Assembly (NCBI RefSeq): GCF_900187295.1
Contig: NZ_LT906473.1
Span: 1,984,001 to 2,048,000 of the forward strand
DNA from: Corynebacterium cystitidis
GTDB taxonomy: Bacteria > Actinomycetota > Actinomycetes > Mycobacteriales > Mycobacteriaceae
DNA: 64,000 bases
Reading direction: 5' to 3'
A program made the translations under genes and the position numbers. This document shows, piece by piece, positions 8,589-17,660 of this stretch (within the stretch, counting starts at the first letter, position 1; the number at the start of each line of letters is the position of its first letter). Under the pieces are notes generated by a model. That model was not told the DNA's origin and did no database searches. It saw only the letters and a list, made by a program, of their open reading frames with translations.

Positions 8589-9265
8589 ACGAAATGATCC
8601 TTGCCCAAGCCGACTGGGACCGGTTGGGCCCCACATTTATCGACGCGATCGGTGAAACCCTCTACATGGTGATTATCACCATGATCATCGGCGGCTTTTT
8701 CGGCCTGCTGCTCGGCCTGCTGCTGTACACCACCCGACCGTCGGGCATCCTGCGCAACAAGGTGATCTACTGGACCATCAACGTGCTGGTGAACTTCTTC
8801 CGGCCCATCCCCTTCATCATCATGATCGCCATGCTCTACCCCATCACCGTGAACGTGGTGGGCACCTCCATTGGCACTAACGCCGCCACCTTCGTGATGT
8901 GTTTCGCCGCCACCTTCACCGTGGCCCGCATAGTCGAACAAAACCTGGTGGCCATCGACCCCGGTGTGATCGAAGCAGCGCGCTCCATGGGTGCAGGCCC
9001 CTGGAAAATCATCACCTCGGTCATCCTGCGCGAAGCCCTAGGGCCTTTGATTTTGGGCTACACCTTCATCTTCATCGCCGTAATCGACATGTCTGCGATG
9101 GCCGGCTACATCGGCGGCGGCGGCATCGGCGACTTCGCCATTGTGTACGGTTACCGCTCCTTCGAACCACAAGTCACCTTTGCTGCGGTGATCGTGATCG
9201 TGATCATCGTGCAGCTGGCCCAGTTCCTAGGCAATTGGCTCTCCAAGAAGGCGATGCGACGCTAA
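8585..9265 (+). CDS. metI: Methionine ABC transporter permease MetI
   Basis: Inner-membrane permease of the D-/L-methionine importer, 226 aa, with five to six hydrophobic helices. Family motifs include NVLVNFFRPIPFIIMIAML and the cytoplasmic EAA loop EAARSMGAGPWKIITSVIL that contacts MetN. GGGGIGDFAIVYGYRSF is the usual MetI C-terminal signature. The ATG overlaps the metN stop by 4 bp (ATGA), so metQ, metN and metI are one transcription unit. It converges on the SulP gene with an 8-bp gap. Confidence 0.93.
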   Translation: MNEMILAQADWDRLGPTFIDAIGETLYMVIITMIIGGFFGLLLGLLLYTTRPSGILRNKVIYWTINVLVNFFRPIPFIIMIAMLYPITVNVVGTSIGTNAATFVMCFAATFTVARIVEQNLVAIDPGVIEAARSMGAGPWKIITSVILREALGPLILGYTFIFIAVIDMSAMAGYIGGGGIGDFAIVYGYRSFEPQVTFAAVIVIVIIVQLAQFLGNWLSKKAMRR

Positions 9266-9273
9266 GCCAAGGT

Positions 9274-10752
9274 TTAGCCGTCCAGCTTGCCCGAAAGGTT
9301 GTTCACCCACTTGGCTGTTTTGCCTTTCAGGCCAACAAACTCGACGGTTTTGTTGCGCTCGGCATATTTCTCCCGCACAGCGTCGAGCGCAGCGATGGTG
9401 GAAGCATCCCACACGTCCGCGTCGTGCATATCGACGATCACACGGTCCGCCTCATCGGTGTAATCAAACTGGTACACCATGTCATTCGACGAGGCGAAGA
9501 ACAGCTGGCCGTGCACCTTGTACTTGCCGGAATCCACCTTCTCGATCCTCACGAGGTGCGCCACGCGGGTAGCAAACGCCACCATCGCAGCGATCACGCC
9601 CGCACCCACGCCAATGGCCAGGTTTTCTGTCAGCAAGGTACCGATCACCGTGGTGAACATGACAATGTTTTCTTCCTTCGGCATCATCCGCAACGTCGAC
9701 GGCTTCACCGAGTGCCAATCAATCGTGCCTACAGACACCATCACCATGATGGCTACCAACGCACCCATCGGGATCAGCCCTACCAAGTCTCCAAGCCCGA
9801 CGATGAGCACCAACAGGAACACACCCGCTGACAAGCTGGACAGACGAGTGCGCGCATGCGATTCTTTCACGTTAATCATGGTCTGGCCGATCATCGCACA
9901 GCCACCCATGCCACCGAAGAAGCCAGACAGCACATTAGCAATACCCTGGCCACGTGCCTCAGTGGTCTTATCAGAGTGGGTGTCAGTGATGTCGTCGACA
10001 AGCTTCGCTGTCATCAACGACTCCATCAAGCCCACAACAGCCATGGAAAACGCGTAAGGAAAGATAATCCGCAGTGTTTCCCAGGTGTACGGCACATCAG
10101 GAATGATCCAGCCCGGCAGAGAGTCCGGCAGTTCACCCTGGTCGGAGACATCTGGTACTTCTGTTCCCATTGCCCACACCACAAACGTCAAAAACACCAC
10201 CGTCACCAGCGGTGCAGGAATTGCGGAGGTGAGCTTTGGCAGGAAAATCATGATCGCCAAGCCAACGCCAGCGACCACATACACCATCCACGGAACATCA
10301 ATCAGGTGCGGCACCTGTGCCAGAAAGATCGTGATCCCCAAAGCGTTGACAAAGCCTGTCATCACACTGCGCGGGATAAAGCGCATCAGCTTTGCCACAC
10401 CCATCAACGACAACACAATTTGGATGACACCACCCAAAATTACTGTGGCCAGGAGATACTCCATGCCATACTCGCGAGAGACCGGGCCAATCACCAGTGC
10501 GATCGCACCCGTCGCCGCCGTAATCATGGCTGGGCGACCGCCAGTAAATGCGATGACAATGGCCATCACAGCCGAAGAATACAGGCCAACCGCGGGGGCC
10601 ACACCTGCGAGTACCGAGAAACTAATCGCCTCCGGGATCAACGCCAACGCAACCGTCAGACCAGCAATGATCTCACGCGTGGCGCGGGGCCCCGAAGAAA
10701 AAGCGTACTTAAAAGACGCCCAGACGCCCACCGGCGCTACTTGTTGCTTCAT
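9274..10752 (-). CDS. SulP-family anion permease with STAS domain
   Basis: SLC26A/SulP transporter of about 492 aa with some 10-12 membrane helices. The N-terminus has the family motif GLTVALALIPEAISFSVLAG. Later, FGGMGGCAMIGQTMINVKE matches the conserved SulP loop. The last about 100 residues are a cytoplasmic STAS domain (VIVDMHDADVWDASTIAALDAV). The relatives that come to mind are bicarbonate/sulfate permeases of the BicA/YchM type, but the anion cannot be told from sequence. The start is taken as ATG 10752; a GTG twelve bases earlier is also possible and neither has a strong ribosome site. Confidence 0.88.
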   Translation of the reverse strand: MKQQVAPVGVWASFKYAFSSGPRATREIIAGLTVALALIPEAISFSVLAGVAPAVGLYSSAVMAIVIAFTGGRPAMITAATGAIALVIGPVSREYGMEYLLATVILGGVIQIVLSLMGVAKLMRFIPRSVMTGFVNALGITIFLAQVPHLIDVPWMVYVVAGVGLAIMIFLPKLTSAIPAPLVTVVFLTFVVWAMGTEVPDVSDQGELPDSLPGWIIPDVPYTWETLRIIFPYAFSMAVVGLMESLMTAKLVDDITDTHSDKTTEARGQGIANVLSGFFGGMGGCAMIGQTMINVKESHARTRLSSLSAGVFLLVLIVGLGDLVGLIPMGALVAIMVMVSVGTIDWHSVKPSTLRMMPKEENIVMFTTVIGTLLTENLAIGVGAGVIAAMVAFATRVAHLVRIEKVDSGKYKVHGQLFFASSNDMVYQFDYTDEADRVIVDMHDADVWDASTIAALDAVREKYAERNKTVEFVGLKGKTAKWVNNLSGKLDG

Positions 10753-10790
10753 AATAATAAACACTAACTGTTCGCAATGGTCAGCACAAT

Positions 10791-12418
10791 CTATTCACGT
10801 TTATGCACGGGACGCCGACTCTTAAAGTAACCCCCACCCAAGAGGCTGCGCTTGCGCCCCGGATACACCTCGATCGGATCACCACGACGCTGCAGTACCT
10901 CAGGCACCACCGGATCCTGCTGACGGTCGCGCATACAAAGACGCCTCTCCACCTGTGGCTGCACGGTCCCCGCCCCAAGCTCACGATACACGCTGTTATA
11001 GCGGCCCATGGCCGTCTCCATCAGGAACGCCGCCTGAACACGCTCAAACCCATTGTTGTGGAACAGGCAATACAAGGCTGGAGAATCGATCAGCTCAGTC
11101 AGCGCGTCAGCAAGTGCGGAAACGTCACCTGGTTCCACGAGGCGACCACACGCACCGATAGTGGATCTATCACCGGCTTGCACAGGCTGATTCACAGTCA
11201 TCGCCATACCGCCAACCTCGGTGCCAATGATTGGCAGGCCAGCAGACATCGCCTCCAACACCACGATGGGCTGTCCCTCATTGAAGCTTGACATCAGCAG
11301 AACGTCGTACTTGTGCAGCTCCTGTGGAATATTTTGCGTACCACGGAAGCGCACCACGGACTCAAGCCCACGTGTAGCCACCAGGTCCCTGGCTTTTTCG
11401 GTGTACTCCTCGTCGTGTTCCAGTGCTGGTGAGAACCAGCAGAACGACCCGAAACTGTAGCTTCCCGCGCTTGACGCACGGGGGCAAACTTCTCCCACTC
11501 CACGCCGTTCGGCAGGATTTCCGTTTTCGTCTCATCCGCCCCAAGCGCCTGCGCTTCGCGCACCGCACCCGGATACAGGTAGTACGTCATATGGTCCGTC
11601 GCCTGGTACGCCCACAGGCTTATCGACGTCCACCACAGCAGCCAGACCCGTTCCACAGTGGTGCGGGGCAGATCGCACCAACTCGTACGGGTAACCATGA
11701 GATCCTGGCGCCTGCCAAACAACGAATTCAAAGTGTCGCGAATATGCAGGTTGTGCTCGGTCAACAGGAACTTCACATCGTATTGTCGGGCACCGCACGC
11801 AGCGACAATAGCCGCATAGCCCTGAGTGTGCGAATGGTAAACACGCGCCGGTGGCTGCACCCGGCCAGTCAACGCGTAGGCCAACGTGAAACAGTCACGC
11901 ATGGTCCAGAACAATTGGCCAAGACTTGTGCCATCGCCTTTGGGCAAGTATTGCGCAGTCCGGTCTATGAAGGATGTGCTCGACAGTACCGGCCAGAGCT
12001 GCCACGAACGCGTCAGTGGGTTTATGGCATCATCATAGAGCCTCCACAGAGGCCCATCATTGTCCGCCCAGAGCGCTTGAACTGCAGAAACTATCCGAGA
12101 GGTTGCTTCTTCTGCATCAGTCTTACCCTTCGACACCAACGACAAGAACTCATCTTTGAATTCATTTAAGGAGAGGTAGATGATATCCACCCATGCCACG
12201 TTGTTCGGCATGCCGTAGATGTCTTGGCCGATGGTTGCAGAATCCCAGGAGATATGAATAATGCCGAAGGTTAAATCAGGGTTGTGCGCGATGATGTCAT
12301 GCACCACCGCCGAAACCCCGCCCGTCAGAAACGGGTAGGTCGATTCCACGACGAGGGCAACATCTACACAGGGCAGGTCAATGGCGTCTGCTGGAAAACG
12401 GAAAACTGGTCCGTCCAC
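10791..12418 (-). pseudogene. PelF-like GT4 glycosyltransferase, broken by deletion/frameshift
   Basis: The N-terminal half (from GTG 12418) is a DUF3492/PelF-type glycosyltransferase domain, including ESTYPFLTGGVSAVVHDII and TEHNLHIRDTLNS. The C-terminal half in another frame is the GT4 nucleotide-sugar domain (EHDEEYTEKARDLV, SSFNEGQPIVVLEAMSAGLP, GTEVGGM). The frames break at about 11455-11475, after FAPVRQAREA. Compared with the family, about 30-40 residues of the GxxGRVxPxKD strand are missing there, so this looks like a deletion as well as a shift. PelF proteins polymerise an exopolysaccharide; the substrate here is unknown. It lies 33 bp downstream of the sucrase/ferredoxin-like gene. 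Confidence 0.72.
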
Positions 12419-12451
12419 GACACCACCAACTCCCCTGCTCCAGGTCGTTCT

Positions 12452-13393
12452 TCATTGTCGGTCTTCATTGTTCTCACACCCCAAAGCGTGCACAGAAACC
12501 ACGTCCCAGACCTCACCTGGCTGCGGATTTTTTCCACATGAAGAAATAACCCCGTCAACTGTCCGAGTATTCAGGAGCACGCGGTAGGCCACCCCCGCCC
12601 GCGAGTCGTTCACAGTCACCGTAGCCGTTCCAGCATCAGGCTCGACCTCTTCGTCGATAATGTGCAACTGCCCATAGTTCACGTGCCTGCCGGTGCGCGC
12701 AAGCTCTTCGGCCACGGCGATCTCTGCGACCTGCGACGTAGAAGTAAGAGTTCCCCGCCCACGATTTCCCGGAATGAAGTATTCACCATTGCGTGCCGCT
12801 TCCACCATGGCAGTTGTAGCCTCGACGTTCATCCGCCCAAAACTGTAGCCCCACGGCATCAGCAGCGTCGAGGGAGCAAACCGGTGCCCCTTAGTGTGGG
12901 ACGTCTCCCAAATGACATCACCATTGTCCGCACTAGGAAAACGCTGCTCCAACTCGGTCACTAGGGGGCGCCCCTTAATCGCACAGCACGCATCCCGCTT
13001 CGCGTGAGTGCACACCAGAAGCAACGGGCGGGTGCGTTCCACACCCCCACAGCGCAAAGGCGCGCTAAGATCCAAGTCCAAAATGGCCTCAGGCCCATCG
13101 ACGTGCAGCACCTCAATAGTCCCATGTTCAGCGAAGACAACATAGAGGTGGTGGTTATCAATGTTGCGGCCTTCGCGCGTGGGCTGCCGAATCAACTGCA
13201 GTGTGGCGCCAGCCTCATCGAGGTGGGCTTTAAGCTTGGCAGTAAGTTCTTGCCCAAAGGTATCGCCGTCGAGCACGTCTCGGCTCCACGCTCGTGTCCA
13301 TTCGAAGATGACGTAGATAGTGGCCTGCTTTGCAGAGCCCGGCAGAGGTTCAGCAGCGACATCTGAACATCGAATAGTTGTTGCCTGGGTCAT
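12452..13393 (-). CDS. Sucrase/ferredoxin-like protein (thioredoxin-fold [2Fe-2S] family)
   Basis: 313-aa cytoplasmic protein of the sucrase/ferredoxin-like family (PF06999). The diagnostic central block is LLVCTHAKRDACCAIKGRPL, whose Cys residues suit a [2Fe-2S] cluster. It is followed by WETSHTKGHRFAPSTLLMPWGYSFGR with conserved His residues. Despite the family name no sucrase activity is expected, and the function is unknown. The start ATG reads MTQATTIRCSDVAAEPLPG. It is followed on the same strand by the broken GT4 gene. Confidence 0.85.
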   Translation of the reverse strand: MTQATTIRCSDVAAEPLPGSAKQATIYVIFEWTRAWSRDVLDGDTFGQELTAKLKAHLDEAGATLQLIRQPTREGRNIDNHHLYVVFAEHGTIEVLHVDGPEAILDLDLSAPLRCGGVERTRPLLLVCTHAKRDACCAIKGRPLVTELEQRFPSADNGDVIWETSHTKGHRFAPSTLLMPWGYSFGRMNVEATTAMVEAARNGEYFIPGNRGRGTLTSTSQVAEIAVAEELARTGRHVNYGQLHIIDEEVEPDAGTATVTVNDSRAGVAYRVLLNTRTVDGVISSCGKNPQPGEVWDVVSVHALGCENNEDRQ

Positions 13394-13555
13394 AGCCCCA
13401 CCCTACAAGAACCTCACCATGAACCTCACCCAAGAACAGGGCGGATACTCAAGCACTGCCAATCATGGCGTTATGTTTACAACGTTTTGGTTACCTTTTT
13501 TCATATGTGGCGGATTAATTTCACAACGCCCGCGCGGAGTAATACGGTGGTAGTG

Positions 13556-14107
13556 ATGCGTTATCCCTCTACTCTTGCCCTGTGCGGTGTTCTAACCACC
13601 GCGCTTTTGTTGACCGCGTGTGCAGGAGAGCCGGGTTCAACCACCAAATCTGCCGACGCGACCGCACCATTGGGCGGGGTTGCACCGCTCGGCGCAGCTG
13701 ATAGCGCCCCGAAGACACAACGCCCCGAAGCCCCCAATGAACTGACGGTAACCGATATCCGCGTCGGCCATCACGACAGCTTTGAGCGCGTCGTGTTTGA
13801 TTTCGAAGGCACAGGCAAGCCCGGCTGGTTTATCGACTACACAGACCACGCAGTACACCCCGTCAGTGGTGAGCCACTCAGTGTGAAGGGCCAAGCTTAT
13901 CTCGTGGTCAACATCGATGGGGTGAAGCCAGGCGAGCGCGCCCCGGGACTGAGCATGTCCGACGATGACGCGAACATCCCCGAAATTTACGATGCTGGCA
14001 TCACCGGCAGCCGCCACCATTTCGTCATCGGGCTGCGCGAGCAAGCCCCCTTCTCGGTGGAAGTACTCTCCGACCCCATGCGCCTCGTGGTGGATATCCG
14101 GGCCTAG
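13556..14107 (+). CDS. AMIN-like domain lipoprotein
   Basis: 183-aa secreted lipoprotein. The ATG at 13556 begins a clear signal peptide (RYPSTLALCGVLTTALLLTAC) with lipobox LTAC; longer in-frame starts would bury it. After a Ser/Thr/Ala-rich linker, residues 65-183 look like the AMIN-like β-sandwich of actinobacterial lipoproteins: VTDIRVGHHDSFERVVFDFEGTG, then GLREQAPFSVEVLSDPMRLVVDIRA. The domain is expected to bind a cell-wall or protein partner, which is an inference. Its stop lies inside a 10-bp tandem repeat that also supplies the imuB stop. Confidence 0.82.
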   Translation: MRYPSTLALCGVLTTALLLTACAGEPGSTTKSADATAPLGGVAPLGAADSAPKTQRPEAPNELTVTDIRVGHHDSFERVVFDFEGTGKPGWFIDYTDHAVHPVSGEPLSVKGQAYLVVNIDGVKPGERAPGLSMSDDDANIPEIYDAGITGSRHHFVIGLREQAPFSVEVLSDPMRLVVDIRA

Positions 14108-14142
14108 CTATACCTAGCTACACCTAGCTATACCTAGCTATA
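14103..14142. repeat. Four 10-bp tandem repeats with palindromic CTAG at convergent gene ends
   Basis: Unit CCTAGCTATA, with one copy ending ACA, repeated four times. CTAG reads TAG on both strands, so the array provides the stop of the AMIN-like gene and, 27 bp further on, the stop of imuB. No classical terminator is visible here. Confidence 0.9.
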
Positions 14143-15696
14143 CAGCGCCTCGATACGCCACTGCTGATTGGTCCACTGCAGCAGCCACGCGTACTGCCGA
14201 TTCTTCCTGTCGTGCCGATTCCCTCCGCGCGTGGCGACGACCTGCAGACGAGCCACCCGCTGTGGGGAGGGCCCCCACCACCCCGCATCCACAGGCCACG
14301 GCCCTGCCCACCCAGTCACCGCGTAGTAGGAATCACCCCATTTCAGGGCGAAAGGGCGACTACTGAGTACAGCTTCTGCCGTGACCTGGATGCGCTGGCC
14401 CGTCTCGTCCACCATCACGATGCGCGACGCAGGGTGCGCTACACCACCTCCTAGCCTGGCCGGCAGGGGTTTCGGAATCGCACCGGGCCAGGGAGCATCA
14501 ATCACCTCAGGGGCGTGGTCTCCAAACGGCACGAGTGCCACACGCTCGTCCACACCCCGGCCACCCACCAGGGCAGGTTGAAGCACCGCCTCAATCCCTA
14601 AGGTGGACTGCACCCGCTCCGCCACACGCCGGACACCATCCGACGAGCTACCATCACGCCACAACTGCCCCACCGCCTCCGGGGCGGCAAGTTCTAACGG
14701 CTCCAACACCAGCGACACAATCGCACCAGCACCCCCACCCGTTAGCCAGCCGTCAAGCTGCCAACGCACCCGGTCTGCCGTGGCAGATTCCGTCAACGCC
14801 TCCCTCGTGCGCCACACCCGCTCAAGCCGGGTCTCGTCGTCAAGCTCGGCGACCACCTTAAGGCGAACGCATGTCTGCCCCATCTTCTTCAGTTTCTCAT
14901 GCAGTGCCGCGGCCAACTGGCGGGCAGCGAACGCAGCGGCGTCGACACGCTCAATAGGCTCCTCGGGGGTGATCCCCACGGCCCAGTCGGTAGTGGGCAA
15001 CTCGGGGGCAACACGACGATCGGGAGCACCACGTGCAATGCGGTGACACACAACCCCTGCTTGCCCAAACCTGGTGGACACTGCCGTAGACGGCAGCGCC
15101 GCCAAATCACCGAGTGTCTGCACACCCAGCTGCGACAAGGAGCGCACAACATCCGAATCAATACCAAAACTAATCTCCGCCACCAGCACGCCGATAGGCT
15201 GAGTAGCCAAAAAATCGCTGGACTTATCGACGATCACCCCACTGCGCGCAGCAAGCACGGCGGTGGCAATCTCATCGGCTGCACCCGCCTGTGCATCGAT
15301 CCCCTTACGCGCAGCAGTGTCGATGAGCATCTCCAACACTGTATCCTCACTGCCGTGAAACTTGGCTGCCGACGCCAGATCCACCAGTACCAACCCGGGA
15401 CGCAGCACCTCCACCGAGGCGGCCACATCATCAAAACCTGCAGCCAGCGAGGAAAACATCCGCCCATCCCTGTCCGGGTCCGCCTCGCACACCGTCAACT
15501 GCGGGCAGACCGCCTGGGCAGCGCGCACCTTCATGCCACGGCGCACCCCACCGTGTCTGGCCTGGGCCGAGCACACCACCACGCGGTGGCGTGCTGCGAT
15601 CGCGATCGGCTCGGAGAGCTGTTCACCATCAACATCACCGGCAAGGCGCGCGGCGTGTACTGGCCAATCAGGAAACCACAGTGCTGCTACACGCAC
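14134..15696 (-). CDS. imuB: ImuB, catalytically inactive Y-family polymerase homologue
   Basis: 520-aa mutasome hub protein that links DnaE2 to the β-clamp during damage-induced mutagenesis. It aligns with the Y-family fold (LWFPDWPVHAARLAGD at the N-terminus, then a HhH/fingers region around LSQLGVQTLGDLAALP). Where active Y polymerases have the acidic SIDE motif, this protein reads VLVDLASAAKFHG, fitting the known loss of catalytic acids in ImuB. It starts immediately after the imuA' stop, so the two genes are co-translated. A LexA-like box precedes the operon. Confidence 0.9.
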   Translation of the reverse strand: MRVAALWFPDWPVHAARLAGDVDGEQLSEPIAIAARHRVVVCSAQARHGGVRRGMKVRAAQAVCPQLTVCEADPDRDGRMFSSLAAGFDDVAASVEVLRPGLVLVDLASAAKFHGSEDTVLEMLIDTAARKGIDAQAGAADEIATAVLAARSGVIVDKSSDFLATQPIGVLVAEISFGIDSDVVRSLSQLGVQTLGDLAALPSTAVSTRFGQAGVVCHRIARGAPDRRVAPELPTTDWAVGITPEEPIERVDAAAFAARQLAAALHEKLKKMGQTCVRLKVVAELDDETRLERVWRTREALTESATADRVRWQLDGWLTGGGAGAIVSLVLEPLELAAPEAVGQLWRDGSSSDGVRRVAERVQSTLGIEAVLQPALVGGRGVDERVALVPFGDHAPEVIDAPWPGAIPKPLPARLGGGVAHPASRIVMVDETGQRIQVTAEAVLSSRPFALKWGDSYYAVTGWAGPWPVDAGWWGPSPQRVARLQVVATRGGNRHDRKNRQYAWLLQWTNQQWRIEALYS

Positions 15697-16428
15697 TTAC
15701 TTCACCACCCGCAAACTCGGTTGTGTGTGCTCGCCCGGACGTGACTGCGCTCCCACCGTGACCACGCCCGAGACCGGACGGTACCCCTTCGCCTCCGTAC
15801 GCACACGCATATCCCACCCGGTAATCCGGCCACTGCCCTTGCCAATCCCACGAAACTGTGTCACCTCGGCGGAGATACTCAGGGCCGGGGAGGGGACTTT
15901 CGCCCCCACCATCACCAGTGCTGCCTGCCCAGCGCGCAACTTGCCCAACAATGGCCGGGCACGGACCGGCGACAGGTTTAGCTCCACACCAGTGCGGTAT
16001 ACCACCACATCCAGACCCTCCACCAAAACGGAAGCAATGTGGAGCGGATCTGTACCCGGATCCGGAACAGCAATCACACGATCACACCGCGCCACCCCGG
16101 CATAGGAAAGGTCCGGCCACCCCACCACGCCGACGTGCTGGCCCTGGCTGGTGGCCTGCTCCACCAGCTCCACCACCAGCGAGGCGGTATCACTGCAGTG
16201 GGTTACAGCCCGGCGCGGCAGGCCCCCGTGCGGCAACAGTGCCTGCAGATTCTCCCCGACGGGCACCACATCGCTATCATCAACAACGTGTGCGGGAACG
16301 TCGCCACCGATATCGGCCATGCGTAAGCGCAAAGCGGCGATCGTCTCATGGCGATCCAACCCCTCTAGCTTCCGAACACTTGTTCCCTTCACGAGTAATA
16401 GTATGGCCTCCAAGGGCGACGGGCGCAA
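15697..16428 (-). CDS. imuA: ImuA' mutasome accessory protein
   Basis: RecA-fold-like accessory factor of the ImuA'-ImuB-DnaE2 mutasome (mycobacterial Rv3395c type), up to 243 aa. It lacks a convincing Walker A motif, as ImuA' proteins often do. VRTEAKGYRPVSGVVTVGA at the C-terminus matches the family tail. The start is uncertain: GTG 16428 gives the longest form, but GTG 16389 (VKGTSVRKLEGL) leaves room for a promoter after the LexA-like site. The neighbours imuB and dnaE2 support the call strongly. Confidence 0.82.
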   Translation of the reverse strand: MRPSPLEAILLLVKGTSVRKLEGLDRHETIAALRLRMADIGGDVPAHVVDDSDVVPVGENLQALLPHGGLPRRAVTHCSDTASLVVELVEQATSQGQHVGVVGWPDLSYAGVARCDRVIAVPDPGTDPLHIASVLVEGLDVVVYRTGVELNLSPVRARPLLGKLRAGQAALVMVGAKVPSPALSISAEVTQFRGIGKGSGRITGWDMRVRTEAKGYRPVSGVVTVGAQSRPGEHTQPSLRVVK

Positions 16429-16436
16429 CTATTTTT

Positions 16437-16452
16437 TCGAACGTACTTTCTA
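16437..16452 (-). promoter_or_regulatory. LexA-like SOS box upstream of imuA'-imuB
   Basis: Read on the minus strand, TAGAAAGTACGTTCGA matches 13 of 16 consensus positions of corynebacterial LexA sites, with the distal half GTTCGA perfect. It lies just upstream of imuA'. The matching site before dnaE2 makes a shared SOS regulon likely. Confidence 0.68.
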
Positions 16453-16516
16453 TTTTTCCGTGGACGCTTTTCGGCACGAACCTGCCCCAGTGCGGTTCCG
16501 GGGTGTTCATGGCCCT

Positions 16517-16555
16517 TTCATCAGTCCACTTCATCAGTCCACTTCATCAGTCCAC
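16517..16555 (+). repeat. Three 13-bp tandem repeats
   Basis: TTCATCAGTCCAC is repeated three times without mismatch, 26 bp before the small membrane-protein gene. Thirteen is not a multiple of three, and the array lies between the imuA' promoter and that gene's start, so it is probably regulatory or slippage-derived and not coding. Confidence 0.85.
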
Positions 16556-16580
16556 GAACCGGCTGGTAGCGTTGGTCACC

Positions 16581-16994
16581 ATGACGGCCTACGGCGATAT
16601 GCGAGCACATGTCACACCGATCCCCACCCCCTTTGTGGTCCGCGCGGTGGGCTCACTCCTGGTGGGCGTGTCGGTGGCGGTGATGCTCAGTGGGGTTGGA
16701 ATCGCCACGAAAGTAGGGATTGCCGCCACATGCGTGCTCGTCACGGTAGTGCTGGCCTTTGCCCATCCGTATCGTGGTGAGATGCGCGCTTATGCCCGCG
16801 ACAAGAAGGCCGATACTTTCCCAACGGTCGGCCAAATCGTGCCACTAATGCTGTGGTGGCTAATACTCATGCTCGCACCCGTTGTCGCACCGTGGCCCGC
16901 GTTCGCTGTGGTGATCACCGGTATCGTGAGCGCAGGCCTGGCGTGGATATTATTTCCGCATGTGGATGGCACCCGCAAGCTAGCGTTTGCTTAG
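16581..16994 (+). CDS. Small four-helix membrane protein, function unknown
   Basis: 137-aa integral membrane protein with four hydrophobic segments (about residues 22-42, 45-63, 85-105 and 107-127). A charged cytoplasmic loop follows the second one (HPYRGEMRAYARDKKADTF). The ATG at 16581 (MTAYGDMRAHVTP) is preferred because the longer open frame upstream is antisense to imuA' and crosses its promoter. I do not recognise a family. It converges on the esrR-like gene with only 9 bp between stops. Confidence 0.62.
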   Translation: MTAYGDMRAHVTPIPTPFVVRAVGSLLVGVSVAVMLSGVGIATKVGIAATCVLVTVVLAFAHPYRGEMRAYARDKKADTFPTVGQIVPLMLWWLILMLAPVVAPWPAFAVVITGIVSAGLAWILFPHVDGTRKLAFA

Positions 16995-17003
16995 CGCAGG
17001 TAC

Positions 17004-17660
17004 TTAATCAAGATCTCTGTCCGCCGCCCAGCGCGTGAGCTGATGGCGGTTGGACATTTGTGTCTTGCGCAAAATATTCGAGGCGTGAGTTTCCACCGTC
17101 TTAATGGAGATGAACAGCTCTTCTCCGATCTCTTTGTAGGTATAGCCACGCGCAAGCAGGCGCAGCACCTCCAACTCTCGGCGCGTCAACGCATCAACAA
17201 CCGGGTCCTCAATCTTCTCCGGCTCACCCTCCGGGTCCTCAACGGTGCCCGCTGAGGCAAAAGCGTCCAGCACAAACCCGGCCAGGCGCGGCGAAAAGTA
17301 GGCATCACCACCATGCACACGTGCAACCGCTTCTGCAAGCTCTGCGCCATCAATATTTTTGGTCACATACCCGCGTGCACCAGCGCGGATCAGGGCAATC
17401 ACATCCTCAGCCGCGTCCGAAACAGACAGCGCTAAAAACTTGGCGTCGGTCTGCGCGTTCTTAATCACGGCACGCCCACCGCCATCAGGCATGTGAACGT
17501 CGAGAAGCACAACGTCAGGGCTGGTTTCCTCGATCCCGCGCACTGCATCAGCGACTGTGCCGGCATCACCAACAATGTCTACCTTGCCCGTAAGTTCCGC
17601 ACGCACGCCCGCACGAAATACAGAATGGTCATCAACCAAGAACACCTTCACCATGATCAT
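17004..17660 (-). CDS. esrR: NarL/LuxR-type response regulator, EsrR/LiaR-like
   Basis: 218-aa response regulator. The receiver domain (about residues 4-120) has the acidic pair VDDH, phospho-acceptor Asp in VVLLDVHMP, and a C-terminal Lys in GYVTKN. The LuxR-type HTH (about 155-215) reads LTRRELEVLRLLARGYTYKEIGEELFIS. The start overlaps the kinase stop by 4 bp (ATGA). The order kinase-regulator, with a divergent PspC membrane protein and then guaA, matches the EsrISR envelope-stress system of C. glutamicum (cg0706-cg0709), so that role is inferred. Confidence 0.88.
   Translation of the reverse strand: MIMVKVFLVDDHSVFRAGVRAELTGKVDIVGDAGTVADAVRGIEETSPDVVLLDVHMPDGGGRAVIKNAQTDAKFLALSVSDAAEDVIALIRAGARGYVTKNIDGAELAEAVARVHGGDAYFSPRLAGFVLDAFASAGTVEDPEGEPEKIEDPVVDALTRRELEVLRLLARGYTYKEIGEELFISIKTVETHASNILRKTQMSNRHQLTRWAADRDLD

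Noticed and set aside
9856..10767. 303-aa and overlapping 246-aa open frames antisense to the SulP gene
   Set aside because: They show no hydrophobic or catalytic pattern, only His/Arg-rich low-complexity sequence typical of an antisense reading of membrane helices.
14103..14142. Possible CRISPR repeat
   Set aside because: Units are 10 bp, directly adjacent and without spacers; no cas genes are present.
14899..15744. 281-aa open frame antisense to imuB
   Set aside because: No recognisable domain; imuB on the other strand is full length and syntenic.
15858..16580. Long 5' extension of the small membrane-protein frame
   Set aside because: It runs antisense through imuA', its promoter and the LexA-like box; ATG 16581 begins a compact four-helix protein.
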